A stretch of DNA of 64,000 nt from Halosimplex salinum (GCF_003730195.1 NZ_QWGG01000013.1:62001-126000); one strand, 5' to 3'. Numbered from the stretch's first letter, positions 15,527 through 25,545 are shown. The notes: generated by a model from the sequence alone, not told the origin. A program made the numbers and translations.

Positions 15527-18232
15527 TCAGCGGGCCCATTCGACCATGCGGCCGTAGGTGTCGTCGGTGGCCAGCGCCTCGGCGTCGCCGACGAGGACGA
15601 GGGCCTTCTTCGCCCGCGTCAGGGCGACGTTGACGCGGCGGTAGTCCTCGAAGATGGGGCTGTCGAGCGACCCGGTCGCGACGAAGGAGATGACGATGAC
15701 CTCCTTGCTGGAGCCCTGGAATCGGTCGACGGTGTCGACGGTCACGCCCTCGGGGACGTGCTTGCCGATCTCGGCGACCTGTGCCCTGAACGGGGCGATG
15801 ACGCCGATGTCGGCGGCGTCGACGCCCGCGTCGCGGTAGGCCTGCACGGTCTCGGCGACCGTGGCCGCCTCCGTCGGATTCGTGTTCCCGTCGGCGTGGC
15901 CGTCCGGGTCGACGAACGAGACCCTGTCGCGGAGGTGGTCCGGCAGGACGTCCACGTCGACGTCCGGGAGCTGTCGGAGGTGCTGCCCGGCCACCTCGCC
16001 CGTTGCGGGTCTGAGCTGGCCGTCGTAGAACTCGCGGGAGGCGAACGCCTGGATGTGCTGGGCCATGCGGTACTGGCGGTCGAGCATCACCGACGCGTCG
16101 GGATAGCGCTCGATGAGTCGCTGGAACAGCGACCGCGAGAGCGCCGCCCCCGGTTCCGGCGTGTCGTCGGGACCGCCGCCCGTGTCGGGCTCCGGCTCGT
16201 CGGCCTGGACGACCGGCGGGAGTTGCTGGTGGTCGCCGACGAGGACGAACCGCTCGGCGAGGTTCGTCGCCGCGAGCGTCCCGGGCTCGGTCAGCTGCCC
16301 CGCCTCGTCGACCACTGCCACGTCGAAGTCCTGTTCGCGCATGATGCGCGAGCCGCAGGTGGCCGTGGTGGCCGCGACGACCTGTGCGTCACGCAGTTCC
16401 GCGACTCGCTCGTCCGGGTCGCCGGCGCGTTCGAGCCGATACGGTCGCATGTCCTCGCGGACGCCGCTCTCGGTGCCGACGCGGACGAACTCCTCGAAGC
16501 CCTGGTCGACCAGCGCCTCGAGCGCGTTGTCGACCGCGCGGTTGGTGAACGCCGAGAGCAGGACGCGCTCGCCGCGCTCGACGAGCGCTTGCACGACGTG
16601 TGCCAATGTATACGTCTTCCCGGTGCCCGGCGGGCCGTGGATCAGCGCGCAGTCCTCACAGCCGACCGACAGCGTCACGGCCTCGTTCTGGGCGTCGTTG
16701 TTCGGGACGAACGTCTCCTCGACGGCTTCGAACTCGGGCTCTCGGCGGCCGAACAGCACGTCCTTCTCCGCTTGCGACTGCGTGAGGATGGCGTCGTGGA
16801 GCGCCGTGAGCATCCGGTCGGTCGATATCTCCGAGGGGTAGACGTCGACGCGGCGCAGTTCGACCGGTTCGTCCGCGGTGACGACGACCTCCTCGCCGAG
16901 CCGTTCGACGCGGGCGAGTTCCGCCTCGCCGCGGATCGGGTCGCCGTCGCTCGCGAGCACCAGGTCGCCCTCGCGGATCTTCGAGACGGCGCCGGTCCCG
17001 CGTGCGCGCATCTCCCAGTCGCCGTCGTCGAGTTCGCGCTGTCCCGTGGGTTCGAGGCCGACGAGAGCGCGGTCGTCGTCGGCCCGTTCCTCGGGCGTCT
17101 GCTCCCAGAGCTTCGCGTACTCGCGGTGCACGGCGCGGCGCTCGCGCTCGATGGACTGGTACACTCGGTCGAAGTACTCGCGCTCCTCGTCGGGGACCGG
17201 CGACCCGACCACGCCGGCCTTGGACTCTTGGCCCAGTCTGCCGGAGACGGCCATGCACGTGTCCTGCTCGAAGCAGTACTCGCACTTCGCGTCGGCCTCG
17301 TAGCCGGTCGGCACGCTCGCGTCGTACTCCATCGCGGCGAGCGCGTTGCGCGTCCGCAGGACGAACTTCAGGAACCCGGACCCGATGGAGAACTCCTTGG
17401 CCGGGGAGAGGTCGCCGCTCTCCTCGGTGCGCTCGACGGCCGCGTTCTTGGTGTAGAGGAGGGTCCCGGTGTCCGGTGGCTCGCCCCGGCGCTCGCCGAG
17501 GATGAGCGCGTAGCAGGTCGCCTGCACCTTGTCGTGGAACCGCGGTTCGCGCCTGGTGTTCTTCCCCGTCTTCAGTTCGACGGGCATCCCGCGCCGGACG
17601 GCGTCGGCCCGCCCCTTCAGCCCGTACGTCTCGCTGACGAGCGTCATCTCCGAGCGCCACTCGTCTTCGTCGGTGAGGGTCCCCTGCTGGAGCCACCCCT
17701 CGATGGCCGAGGCGTTCTGTCGCACTTCCTCGCGGACCTCGTCGGCGCTCCGACCGAGCATGCCGAGTTCGAGGCCGGCCTCTTCGACCCGTTCGTCGAT
17801 GGACTCCTCGAGATCGCGGCCCCGGAGGAGGTCGCCGAACACCTCGTGGACGATGGTCCCCTTGACGACCGGGTAGGCGTTGGGCACGCCGCCGATCTTG
17901 TTGAGGTAGTACATCCGCGGGCACTGCACCCACGAGCGCACGTCCGTCACGTCGACGAGGAAGTCCGGTTCGACGACGACCATCGAGTCGCCGGTCGTCG
18001 AGAACTGCGTCTCGCCGCGGTACTCCCGCTCTTCGGGCTCGGTCACGGCGAGTTCCATCCCGGGCTCGAGATACGTCGCCGTCTCCGTCCACTTCCCCCA
18101 GAGGGTGACGGTGGTCGGTTCGCCCCCGCCCCGGTCGGGCCGGAGGCTGACCTCGACGAGTTCGCTCTCGCCGTACTCCGTCGAGACGGTCTTCGGCTCG
18201 CTCACGTCGACGGCGACGCCGCGCAGTGTCAC
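15527..18232 (-). CDS. dna2: Dna2-type helicase/nuclease
   Basis: A 901-residue protein combining an N-terminal OB-like segment, a PD-(D/E)xK nuclease with an iron-sulfur cluster, and a superfamily 1B helicase. Cys104 (SWVQCPRMYYL) and a late CEYCFEQDTC cluster (about 319-328) are the expected four Fe-S cysteines; GTIVHEVF and MPVELKTGK carry nuclease residues. Walker A is [11 protein letters not shown] (about 532), motif II is DEAGQL (about 642), and motifs QYRM, DRFQG and VALTRAKK are present. Dna2 acts in replication and repair flap processing. The archaeal role is inferred from the family. The 46-bp repeats lie just past its 3' end. Confidence 0.9.
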   Translation of the reverse strand: MTLRGVAVDVSEPKTVSTEYGESELVEVSLRPDRGGGEPTTVTLWGKWTETATYLEPGMELAVTEPEEREYRGETQFSTTGDSMVVVEPDFLVDVTDVRSWVQCPRMYYLNKIGGVPNAYPVVKGTIVHEVFGDLLRGRDLEESIDERVEEAGLELGMLGRSADEVREEVRQNASAIEGWLQQGTLTDEDEWRSEMTLVSETYGLKGRADAVRRGMPVELKTGKNTRREPRFHDKVQATCYALILGERRGEPPDTGTLLYTKNAAVERTEESGDLSPAKEFSIGSGFLKFVLRTRNALAAMEYDASVPTGYEADAKCEYCFEQDTCMAVSGRLGQESKAGVVGSPVPDEEREYFDRVYQSIERERRAVHREYAKLWEQTPEERADDDRALVGLEPTGQRELDDGDWEMRARGTGAVSKIREGDLVLASDGDPIRGEAELARVERLGEEVVVTADEPVELRRVDVYPSEISTDRMLTALHDAILTQSQAEKDVLFGRREPEFEAVEETFVPNNDAQNEAVTLSVGCEDCALIHGPPGTGKTYTLAHVVQALVERGERVLLSAFTNRAVDNALEALVDQGFEEFVRVGTESGVREDMRPYRLERAGDPDERVAELRDAQVVAATTATCGSRIMREQDFDVAVVDEAGQLTEPGTLAATNLAERFVLVGDHQQLPPVVQADEPEPDTGGGPDDTPEPGAALSRSLFQRLIERYPDASVMLDRQYRMAQHIQAFASREFYDGQLRPATGEVAGQHLRQLPDVDVDVLPDHLRDRVSFVDPDGHADGNTNPTEAATVAETVQAYRDAGVDAADIGVIAPFRAQVAEIGKHVPEGVTVDTVDRFQGSSKEVIVISFVATGSLDSPIFEDYRRVNVALTRAKKALVLVGDAEALATDDTYGRMVEWAR

Positions 18233-18333
18233 GCTCAGTGTTCGGGCGTGGGGCGGGAAAAACGCTGTCGATCGTCAGGGGACCGTCACGCGCTCCCGAC
18301 ACGGCCGGTCCGGTCGGCCCGGTCCGTGGTCGG

Positions 18334-19395
18334 TCAGCCCCAGCTCGCGGGGTCGTCCGGGTCGAGTTCGGTCTCCCGTGTCGTGACGCCGCTCCGGCCG
18401 CCGCTCCCGCCCGGGTCCGGCGCCTCTGGGGAGACGGCGGGCACGTCGACCGCCGAGAGCGCGTCGGAGACGATGGCTTCCGGGTCGACGCCTTCCACGG
18501 TCGCCTCGGTCGTGAGCACGAGTCGGTGCGCCATCGTCGCGCGAGCGAGCCGTTTCACGTCGTCCGGCGTCGCGTAGTCGCGGCCGGCGACGACCGCGCC
18601 CGCCCGGACCGCCTCGAAGACCCGCTGGACCCCCCGCGGCGACACGCCGATGTCGGCCCGGTCGTCCTCGCGGGTCTCCCGCGCGATGTCGATGATGTAG
18701 CGTCGGACCTTGTCGTCGACGCGCACCTCCTCGGCGAGATTCTGCAGGGACAGCACCGTCATCGGCCCGACGACGGGGTCGACGCTCGGTGCGAGCGACC
18801 GCCGCTCCGCCCGGCGGTCGAGCAGCCCCATCTCGCCGTCGACGTCCGGGTACCCCATCGACGTCTTCACGCTGAACCTGTCGCGCTGGGCTTCGGGGAG
18901 CCGGAACGTCCCCTCCTGTTCGACGGGGTTCTGCGTCGCGATCACGACGAACGGTTCCGGCAGGTCGTGGGTCGTCCCGTCGACGCTGACCTGCCGTTCC
19001 TCCATCGCCTCCAGCAACGCGGCCTGGGTCTTCGGCGGTGCCCGGTTGATCTCGTCGGCGAGGACGACGTTCGTGAAGACGGGTCCCTCCGCGAACTCGA
19101 ACTCGCGCTCGTGTTCGTTGTAGACGTTCGACCCGGTCACGTCGGCGGGGAGCAGGTCGGGGGTGAACTGCACGCGCGTGAAGCCGAGGCCCAGCGACTC
19201 GGCGAGGACGCGCGCGAGCACCGTCTTGCCGGTCCCGGGCACGTCCTCGACGAGCACGTGTCCGCGGGCTATGACGGCCGCGAGCGTCTCGAACAGCACC
19301 GGTCGCTCGACGACGACGGCCTCCTCGACGCACTCGACCACGTCGAGACACACCTCCGTCGCCTCCTCGACGGTCAACTCTCCCGTATCGGCCAT
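18334..19395 (-). CDS. MoxR-family AAA ATPase
   Basis: A 353-residue AAA+ chaperone with Walker A EDVPGTGKT (51-58), Walker B VVLADEINRA (about 110-117), the MoxR signature TQNPVEQEG, and sensor 2 in SPRGVQR. MoxR ATPases usually work with VWA or DUF58 partners to mature proteins or complexes; a DUF58 gene lies in the same cluster. ATG at 19395 lies about 25 bp after an AT-rich element (ATTCATATTG) and is preferred to one seven codons upstream. It is the last gene of the cluster and may have its own promoter. Confidence 0.9.
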   Translation of the reverse strand: MADTGELTVEEATEVCLDVVECVEEAVVVERPVLFETLAAVIARGHVLVEDVPGTGKTVLARVLAESLGLGFTRVQFTPDLLPADVTGSNVYNEHEREFEFAEGPVFTNVVLADEINRAPPKTQAALLEAMEERQVSVDGTTHDLPEPFVVIATQNPVEQEGTFRLPEAQRDRFSVKTSMGYPDVDGEMGLLDRRAERRSLAPSVDPVVGPMTVLSLQNLAEEVRVDDKVRRYIIDIARETREDDRADIGVSPRGVQRVFEAVRAGAVVAGRDYATPDDVKRLARATMAHRLVLTTEATVEGVDPEAIVSDALSAVDVPAVSPEAPDPGGSGGRSGVTTRETELDPDDPASWG

Positions 19396-19463
19396 GCGCG
19401 GTTCGTGTAACGCCATCAATATGAATCTGTACGTTCGCGAGGAGGTCCGCGACACCGACACGC

Positions 19464-20891
19464 CTACCCGCGGATCAGCGCACCGAGCAGGAGCGCGCCG
19501 ATAACGGCGGCGGTCATCGCGGCGGTGTGGCCGATCCCGCTGGTCGTCGCTCTGGCAGCCAGAAGCGCCGTCGCGCCGAGCACGGTGACGACACCGATCC
19601 CGACGGCGAAGACGGCGTGGGTCAGTTCGATCCGCCTCGTCTCGGGGCGATGGCCCAGTTCGGCGGTCACACCCAGTCCGAACGAGCCGACGTCCCAGAC
19701 GGCGAGCGCGCCCGCCACGCAGCCGAACACGAGCGGCGCCGGGAGGCCGACCGAGTCGGCGCCGATACCCGTGACGACGAGGCCGGCGGCCGCGAGGGCC
19801 GGACCGCCCGCCCCTTCGGGTACCAGCCCCGCGCGGAGGGCCACGAGCGCAGCCCCGAACACGACGAAGACGACCAGCGGAGCCACCAGCACGCCCCCGA
19901 CCACGAGTACCGAGTCGAACAGCGCTGACTCGTTCGCCTCCGGGACGACGGCGAGGCAGAGGACGGCGACGTATCCGCCGCCTGCGATCCCGGCCGCCGC
20001 GGTGCGAGTCCTGGTCTCGTCGAACTGTCGAGTCGTCTGTCTGACCCCGGCGGCGACGACTGTCACGAGGAGCGCCAGCCCACCGACTGCCAGCAGGGCG
20101 CCGAGTACGGACGCCGACGAGAGCGCGTCGACGGCGGCGACTACACCGGGGACCTGCCGGAGGGACAGCGAGGGAGTCGCGAGGACCGCCAGCGAGAGGA
20201 CCGCGGTCCCGGCGGCGACCGCCGCCGACAGGCTGAGGGCGCGTTTCGCGCGTCCGAGGCGGGCTCGTACCGGTCTCCGGCGGTCGCGCGGGGTCAGCTG
20301 TACCACCGGCAGCGCAGGGAGCACCAGCCTGACGACGCCGAGAACGACGGCGAAGGCGGCAAGCAGGCCGACTGCAGTGGCCGACGGCGTCTGTGCGTCG
20401 AGGACGAGGGTGGCGAGCGTCCAGCACAGGTACAGCGCTCCGACGACGACCCCGCCGCCCAGCGCCCAGACGAGCCCGAACACGTAGGAGAGCACTCCCT
20501 GTGCGAGCGCAGACTCGACGACGGCGGCGTCGGCGACGTCCGCCCAGGCGCTCGCAATTCCGAGGAAGGCGAGCGCGAACCCGGCGGCCAGCGGACTCCT
20601 GTCGCCGGGGACCGTCGCCACGAGCACGCCGAGGAGGACCGCCCCGGGGAGGAAACAGAGGTGACCTACGACCTTCTGGCCGAGCCCATCGCGGTCGAGC
20701 ATGGCGACACCCGCCGCCGTCGTGCCGACGACGAGCGCGATCCCGCCGAGAACGCTCGCTCTGCCGGTGAGAACGGCGGTCGCGAGCGCCAACCCGACGA
20801 CCGTCACCGCGGCGACGCCGAGGGACGTCTCCCGGGCCCGCCCCTCGTCGCCGACGGCCGACGGTCTGTCGAGCCGAGGGCCGAACGGCAT
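19464..20891 (-). CDS. polytopic membrane protein of the MoxR/DUF58 cluster (DUF7519-like)
   Basis: A 475-residue integral membrane protein with about a dozen hydrophobic helices, rich in Ala, Val, Leu and Gly, and no enzyme motif. It resembles haloarchaeal proteins I recall as DUF7519, found next to DUF58 genes. Its ATG overlaps the stop of the DUF58 gene (TGATG), so the pair is translationally coupled. It could be the membrane partner or substrate of the MoxR/DUF58 pair; that is inference from context only. Confidence 0.75.
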   Translation of the reverse strand: MPFGPRLDRPSAVGDEGRARETSLGVAAVTVVGLALATAVLTGRASVLGGIALVVGTTAAGVAMLDRDGLGQKVVGHLCFLPGAVLLGVLVATVPGDRSPLAAGFALAFLGIASAWADVADAAVVESALAQGVLSYVFGLVWALGGGVVVGALYLCWTLATLVLDAQTPSATAVGLLAAFAVVLGVVRLVLPALPVVQLTPRDRRRPVRARLGRAKRALSLSAAVAAGTAVLSLAVLATPSLSLRQVPGVVAAVDALSSASVLGALLAVGGLALLVTVVAAGVRQTTRQFDETRTRTAAAGIAGGGYVAVLCLAVVPEANESALFDSVLVVGGVLVAPLVVFVVFGAALVALRAGLVPEGAGGPALAAAGLVVTGIGADSVGLPAPLVFGCVAGALAVWDVGSFGLGVTAELGHRPETRRIELTHAVFAVGIGVVTVLGATALLAARATTSGIGHTAAMTAAVIGALLLGALIRG

Positions 20892-22201
20892 CAGCGACCA
20901 CCTCCGCTGGGACTCGCTCTGGCCGACTGGCGCGCCTCGATCTCGAGGGCGTACTCCAGCGCGAGCGCGAGCGCCGTCCCGCGGCGCCAGTCGATCGTGT
21001 GCGCACCGGACGACTGACACCGGACGAGCCGCGTCCGCCGACGAACTGCCTCTAGCTGTCCGCCGACCGTCGTCCCGGTGACCACGTCGGGGGAGAGGAC
21101 GACCCGCGCTCGCTCCAGGGCCCCCCACGACGTGACCGCGTCGACCGGTTCGTCGTCGAGCAGGGGTGAGACGAGGACGAGTTGCGAGTTGGCGCCGGCC
21201 ACCTCGGCCACCTTCCGGAACTGGAGGGCCGGGTCGACGTCGCTCGGCACGTCCACGTCGACGGCGTGTTCGATCCGGGCTTTCAGTCGGGAGCGGTGGT
21301 TCGACCCGGCCCGCGGCGGGATCCAGTCGAGTCCGGCCGGGCCGGTCGTGTCCCGGCCGATCACGGCCAGTCCCACGTCGTGACCGATCCGCATCAGCGC
21401 CGTCGCGGTCCGAACGGCGGCGTACGCCGAGCGCTCGACCGCGGTGGGCCGGCCGGGACCGGCGGCAACCCGACACCGCTCGCGGACGTCGAGGACGACT
21501 ACGACCGACGCAGAGACCCAGCGCTCGTAGTTGACGGTCGCGAGTTCGCCCCGCTGGGCGTAGCCGCGCCAGTCGATCCTGTCCGCGGCGTCACCGTGTC
21601 GGTACTCCCGCGTGGAGTGAAACTGCACGCCGCGACCGGGCCGGTCGCTCGTGAGCTGTCCGACGAAGTCGTCGCCGTGGTCGCCCAGCGGCGGCGCCCC
21701 GGAGTCGAGGCGACAGGCCAACCGGTCGTCCCCGTCGGTCGCGAGGTCCATCGTCGCGACCATCCCCGCGCCGCTCGGGCGAAGACGGGCACGCGGCTGT
21801 TCGAAGTCGTAGTCGCCGCGGCGGGCGACCACGGTGTACTCGATCGCACAGGTCTCGCCGGGGTCGAGCGCCACGCCGGCGCGCGGCGACCCGTCGACGA
21901 CCTGTAGCTCGTCGGGGACGCTATCGACGATCCGGAGGTCCGTCAGCGTCCGGTCGCCCTCGTTGGTCGCGGCGAGCGAGACCGTCACCGGTTGCCCGGG
22001 GGCGACCGGCGTCGGGTCGACGGTCCGACGCACCGAGAGCGCCGACGGCGAATCGACCGTCGAGAGCATACCGTGCGTGACGTAGACGAGCGGGATGGCC
22101 GCGGCCAGCAACAGCGTCGCGCTCCGGTTCCAGAGACCCGCCACAGCGAGCACGGCCGTCGCCGCGACGGCCCCGCGCCACCGCGCCCGTCGTCTACGCA
22201 T
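20891..22201 (-). CDS. DUF58 domain protein (VWA-like)
   Basis: A 436-residue membrane-associated protein. Two N-terminal helices (about 10-50) precede an immunoglobulin-like extracytoplasmic region (TPVAPGQPVTVSLAATNEGD). The DUF58 core follows, with the hallmark FHSTREYRHGDAADRIDWRG then ATVNYERW, and a VWA-like VVVLDV strand. DUF58 proteins are typical partners of MoxR ATPases. It overlaps the preceding gene by 8 bp and the next by 1 bp. Function in the pair is not established. Confidence 0.9.
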   Translation of the reverse strand: MRRRRARWRGAVAATAVLAVAGLWNRSATLLLAAAIPLVYVTHGMLSTVDSPSALSVRRTVDPTPVAPGQPVTVSLAATNEGDRTLTDLRIVDSVPDELQVVDGSPRAGVALDPGETCAIEYTVVARRGDYDFEQPRARLRPSGAGMVATMDLATDGDDRLACRLDSGAPPLGDHGDDFVGQLTSDRPGRGVQFHSTREYRHGDAADRIDWRGYAQRGELATVNYERWVSASVVVVLDVRERCRVAAGPGRPTAVERSAYAAVRTATALMRIGHDVGLAVIGRDTTGPAGLDWIPPRAGSNHRSRLKARIEHAVDVDVPSDVDPALQFRKVAEVAGANSQLVLVSPLLDDEPVDAVTSWGALERARVVLSPDVVTGTTVGGQLEAVRRRTRLVRCQSSGAHTIDWRRGTALALALEYALEIEARQSARASPSGGGR

Positions 22202-23048
22202 CCGCCCACACCCCGTCGAAGAGGTCGTCCTCGGAGTCCTCGCCGTCGCTGTCGTCCCCGCCGTCGGCGGATTCGTCGCCGGTTCGGCCCGTGGTGCCGG
22301 TGTACCCCTCGCCGTCGCGGCCGGGGGCGGGCGCGGCGCTGGCGGGCTGGAGCGTCCCGTCGACCGTCCGCTGGAGACTGCCGATCGCCGGTTCGAGCGT
22401 CGGGGCAGTCCGGGGCGCCCGCTGGCCGGGGACCGGCGGCAGTCGCTCGTCGGCCATCGCTTCGATGGCGGCGACGGTTCGAGCGGTCTCTCTGCGGACG
22501 GTTCGTTCGGGGAACAGCCAGGTGGGGACCCGTTCGCGCACCGACGAGCGCGGTCGCTGGACGCGCTCGTCGACGACCGCCGCGGCGACGGGGTCGTCGG
22601 TCCACGACCCGTTCGCGAGCGCGTCTTCCACCGCGTCGGGCTCCGTCCCGCTCGCGACGAGCACCCGTTCGACGACCGCCGCGAGCGCCGGTCGGACGAC
22701 GATGAACCCGTCTTCGACGGTCTCCGCCCCGCGTGCTCGGTCGCAGGCCTCGTCGAGGAGCGCCGCGAGTTCGTCGCCAGTCACGTCGGCCGGTTCGGTC
22801 GTCTCCTCCGGCCGCCCCGCGACGAGCGCGCCCTCCTCCGTCCACGGCGGCGGTTCGACCGTCTCCCGGTCCGGTGCCGGTCCGTAGAGCTTCGCGAGCG
22901 CGAGGGCGACGCCGGCGAGCGCGACGAGAACCGCGCCCTCGCCCGCCCCGGTGGCGGTCACGGGCGTCAGCACGACTGCGAGCGCGAGCGCCGCGCCGAT
23001 GGCGAGGACGCCGAACGTGATCACGAGCACCAGGAGGACCGGATTCAC
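22194..23048 (-). CDS. membrane-anchored protein of the MoxR/DUF58 cluster (DUF7269-like)
   Basis: A 284-residue protein with two N-terminal helices, a soluble region rich in Glu and Ala (DELAALLDEACDRARGAETV, ALAAVVERVLVASGTEPDAV) and a low-complexity acidic tail of Gly, Asp and Ser. It resembles haloarchaeal proteins labelled DUF7269. The GTG start (23048) overlaps the stop of the DUF4129 gene by 4 bp (GTGA), and its end overlaps the DUF58 gene, so all are co-transcribed. No catalytic motif is visible. Confidence 0.7.
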   Translation of the reverse strand: MNPVLLVLVITFGVLAIGAALALAVVLTPVTATGAGEGAVLVALAGVALALAKLYGPAPDRETVEPPPWTEEGALVAGRPEETTEPADVTGDELAALLDEACDRARGAETVEDGFIVVRPALAAVVERVLVASGTEPDAVEDALANGSWTDDPVAAAVVDERVQRPRSSVRERVPTWLFPERTVRRETARTVAAIEAMADERLPPVPGQRAPRTAPTLEPAIGSLQRTVDGTLQPASAAPAPGRDGEGYTGTTGRTGDESADGGDDSDGEDSEDDLFDGVWADA

Positions 23049-25381
23049 GGCTTCCCACCCCACTCCCGCTCGATCGTGTCGAACGCGTCCCGCGCCTCGT
23101 CGGCCCGCTCGGTCGACGCGCGGCCGCCGTACTCGACTTCCCTGAACGCCTCGGTCAGGACGCGCACCGGCCGCTCGGGGTAGCCGCGTTCGATCGCCGT
23201 CTCGGACACCTCCGCCGGCGTCGACTGGCGCCAGCTGTTCGGCCGGACCCAGCGTGCGAACCGCCGCCAGACTGCCCGGATCGTGCGTTCTTTCGGCCCC
23301 TCGTCCTCGCTGTTGGACCGCTCTTCGGCGGGTTCGCTCCTGTTTCGGGACACCGTCCGCCCGCTCGCGCTCCCGCTCGATTCGCTCGACTCGCTCGCGA
23401 CGGCGATCCACTGCATCCAGACGTAGCCGCCGCCGGCTAGCACGACGAGCGAGACGACGAACCCGAGCGCGCCGTAGCGGTCGGTGACCCAGCCGACTGC
23501 GGCGAACACTGCGACGATCGCCGCGCCCCGACGGAGCGAGAGTCCCTCGACGATGGCGGACACTGTCCGGCTCACACGTTCCCGGAGTCGATCCCACGAC
23601 CGGCCGAGGAACCCCCGCATCCGGCCCGGGACCGCTGCGACCCTCGCGACCAGCCATCGGGCGGGGACGGCGAGCCAGTCGAGCACGGTGACACACAGGT
23701 CGGCGACTCGCAGCGGCGTCCGTCCGAGGGACGCGGTGAGTGCGCGGAGGCGTTCGGCGAGCGAGGCGCCCTCTTCCCCCACTGCGTCACGGTTCCGAAC
23801 GGCGCCCGCGACGAGGACGACCGCTCCGACTTCGGCCGCGCCGACTCGTTCGCCGACGACGAGACCGCAGAAGACGGCGGCGAGGGCGATCCACCACGTC
23901 GCCACGCGCCGCCCCGCCCCCCGACCGCGAGCGCGTGTCGCAGCGGCGACGGCGACGACACCGACGACGAGCAGGAGCGCCCCGACCGCTATCGTCTGTG
24001 CGTACGCGGTCCACAGCGGGACGGTCGCCGTCCGCCCGTCGGTCTGGACCGTGACGGTGCCGCGGGGGTCGGCCGGGAGCGCCATCCCGACGCGTCCCCG
24101 TTCGTCGGTCGAACCCAGACGTACCCCGTCGAGGGAGACGCTGGCGTTCGAGACCCGCTGGTCGCCGACGGACGCGGTGACGACCGCGGGTTCGCCCGGG
24201 AACGGCAGTCCCTCCTGCGGGACCACCTCCGTCTGGAGGCGCCACACCTCGATGGTGGTCGCGCCGGCGAACTCTCCGCGCTCGACGGTGATCGTCAGTC
24301 GCTCCCGGTCGATATCGCTCGGTATCGTGAGTTCGTACTGCCCACCGGACGTGGTCCGCCCGACGCGCTCGTCGTCGACGCTGACCGTCGCCCGGCGCAT
24401 CTCGACGCCGTCGACCGCAGCGGTGACCGTCACAGTCTCGCCGGGTCTGGGCTCGCCGTCGACGGCGACTTCGACCGACCCGCGGACCTCGTAGGACGCG
24501 GTCTCGTTGTCGTCGGCTCCGTTCTGTGCGGACCGTTCGGACGAGAGTTCACCGCGATCGACGCTGAAGCGACCGATATCGGCGTCCAGCGACGAGACGA
24601 GCGGGTCCGGTTCGACGGACTCGCCGGGACGGGTCTCGCCGTCGTCGGACCGCAGTCGAACGAACCGGCAGTCGGCATCGGGGACCCGGACGGTCACGTC
24701 CATCTCGCGAGTGTACGGCGCGCGTCCCGAGACCCGACCGTCCTCGTCGGTCCGACCGACGGAGCGGTCTCCGAACCAGACGGGCACGTCGGGAACGGGT
24801 TCGAGGTCGTTCCAGACCCGGACTCGCACGGTCGCCCCCGGGACCGCCCTGTCCTCGAGGACGACGATACACCCCAGTTCGTCCGGTTCCGGCGCGTCCA
24901 GAACCGGAACTCCGTCGCCCTCGTCGTCTCCCTCCCGGTCGCCGCTCTCGTCGCTCTCGTCGCTTTCGCCGCCGTTCCCGTCGCCCTCCTCGCCCGCCGT
25001 TTCGCTCTCGTCGCCTCCGTCGTCGCGTCCGTCTTCGTCACTCCCGTCGTCGCTGACGTCGGTCTCGCCCCCGGTGTTCTCGTCCCCGGCACCGGAGTCG
25101 ACGCTGTCACCGCTTCCGCCGCCACTTCCCACTGCGACGTCGCCGGCGTTCTGGACGCCGTCACCGACCCCACCACCGGGACCGCCCCCTGCGCCGTCGG
25201 ACGTCGCGGGCGCGACGAACGCGGCGACGACCAGTCCGAGGAGGCAGAGCGCGACGAGCGCCATCTGGCTCCGGTTCGCAGCAGGCGCTCTCTCTGCTCC
25301 CGCCCCCGTTCCGTCTGTCTCTGGCACTGTGTTCCCCCTCGTGCGACCCCGGCATCGGTTCGGACACCGGGCAGTTGTCAT
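23045..25381 (-). CDS. DUF4129 domain membrane protein with Ig-like repeats
   Basis: A 778-residue protein heading the cluster. A signal-anchor helix (near residue 45) is followed by an acidic, Gly-rich linker, then extracytoplasmic beta-domains (segments such as PGATVRVRVWNDLEPVPDVPVWF, GSVEVAVDGEPRPGETVTV and PFPGEPAVVTASVGDQRV) that look like carboxypeptidase-regulatory or Ig-like folds. Several helices follow. The C-terminal 45 residues (RPVRVLTEAFREVEYGGR, ADEARDAFDTIEREWG) are the DUF4129 module often found beside transglutaminase-like and MoxR genes. ATG at 25381 is about 25 bp after CATTTGATAG and is preferred; GTG 16 codons downstream is possible. Confidence 0.75.
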   Translation of the reverse strand: MTTARCPNRCRGRTRGNTVPETDGTGAGAERAPAANRSQMALVALCLLGLVVAAFVAPATSDGAGGGPGGGVGDGVQNAGDVAVGSGGGSGDSVDSGAGDENTGGETDVSDDGSDEDGRDDGGDESETAGEEGDGNGGESDESDESGDREGDDEGDGVPVLDAPEPDELGCIVVLEDRAVPGATVRVRVWNDLEPVPDVPVWFGDRSVGRTDEDGRVSGRAPYTREMDVTVRVPDADCRFVRLRSDDGETRPGESVEPDPLVSSLDADIGRFSVDRGELSSERSAQNGADDNETASYEVRGSVEVAVDGEPRPGETVTVTAAVDGVEMRRATVSVDDERVGRTTSGGQYELTIPSDIDRERLTITVERGEFAGATTIEVWRLQTEVVPQEGLPFPGEPAVVTASVGDQRVSNASVSLDGVRLGSTDERGRVGMALPADPRGTVTVQTDGRTATVPLWTAYAQTIAVGALLLVVGVVAVAAATRARGRGAGRRVATWWIALAAVFCGLVVGERVGAAEVGAVVLVAGAVRNRDAVGEEGASLAERLRALTASLGRTPLRVADLCVTVLDWLAVPARWLVARVAAVPGRMRGFLGRSWDRLRERVSRTVSAIVEGLSLRRGAAIVAVFAAVGWVTDRYGALGFVVSLVVLAGGGYVWMQWIAVASESSESSGSASGRTVSRNRSEPAEERSNSEDEGPKERTIRAVWRRFARWVRPNSWRQSTPAEVSETAIERGYPERPVRVLTEAFREVEYGGRASTERADEARDAFDTIEREWGGKP

Positions 25382-25545
25382 CCTGTCACGCGCCATGGAC
25401 TATCAAATGATGGGTTCGGACTCCGTCCCCACGGCAGAGAGCGAGCGGAACGAGACCCGATCGGTCGGGGAGGAGCGGCCGACGGGGCGCGGGATCCGCC
25501 GGAACCGATGGGTTCATTCCCCGCCCCGACCAAGCCGCGACCGAC

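Noticed and set aside
15758-18577. Very long open frame on the plus strand opposite the Dna2 gene
   Set aside because: It is antisense to a protein with complete helicase and nuclease motifs, and its own translation is compositionally odd (Val, Arg, Asp and Leu runs) with no domain. Long antisense frames are expected in GC-rich DNA.
18275-19351. Second minus-strand frame overlapping the MoxR gene
   Set aside because: Arg- and Gly-rich shadow of the MoxR gene; MoxR has all Walker and sensor motifs.
20892-21476. N-terminal extension of the polytopic membrane protein
   Set aside because: It overlaps the DUF58 core in another frame; a clean ATG at 20891 coincides with the DUF58 stop.
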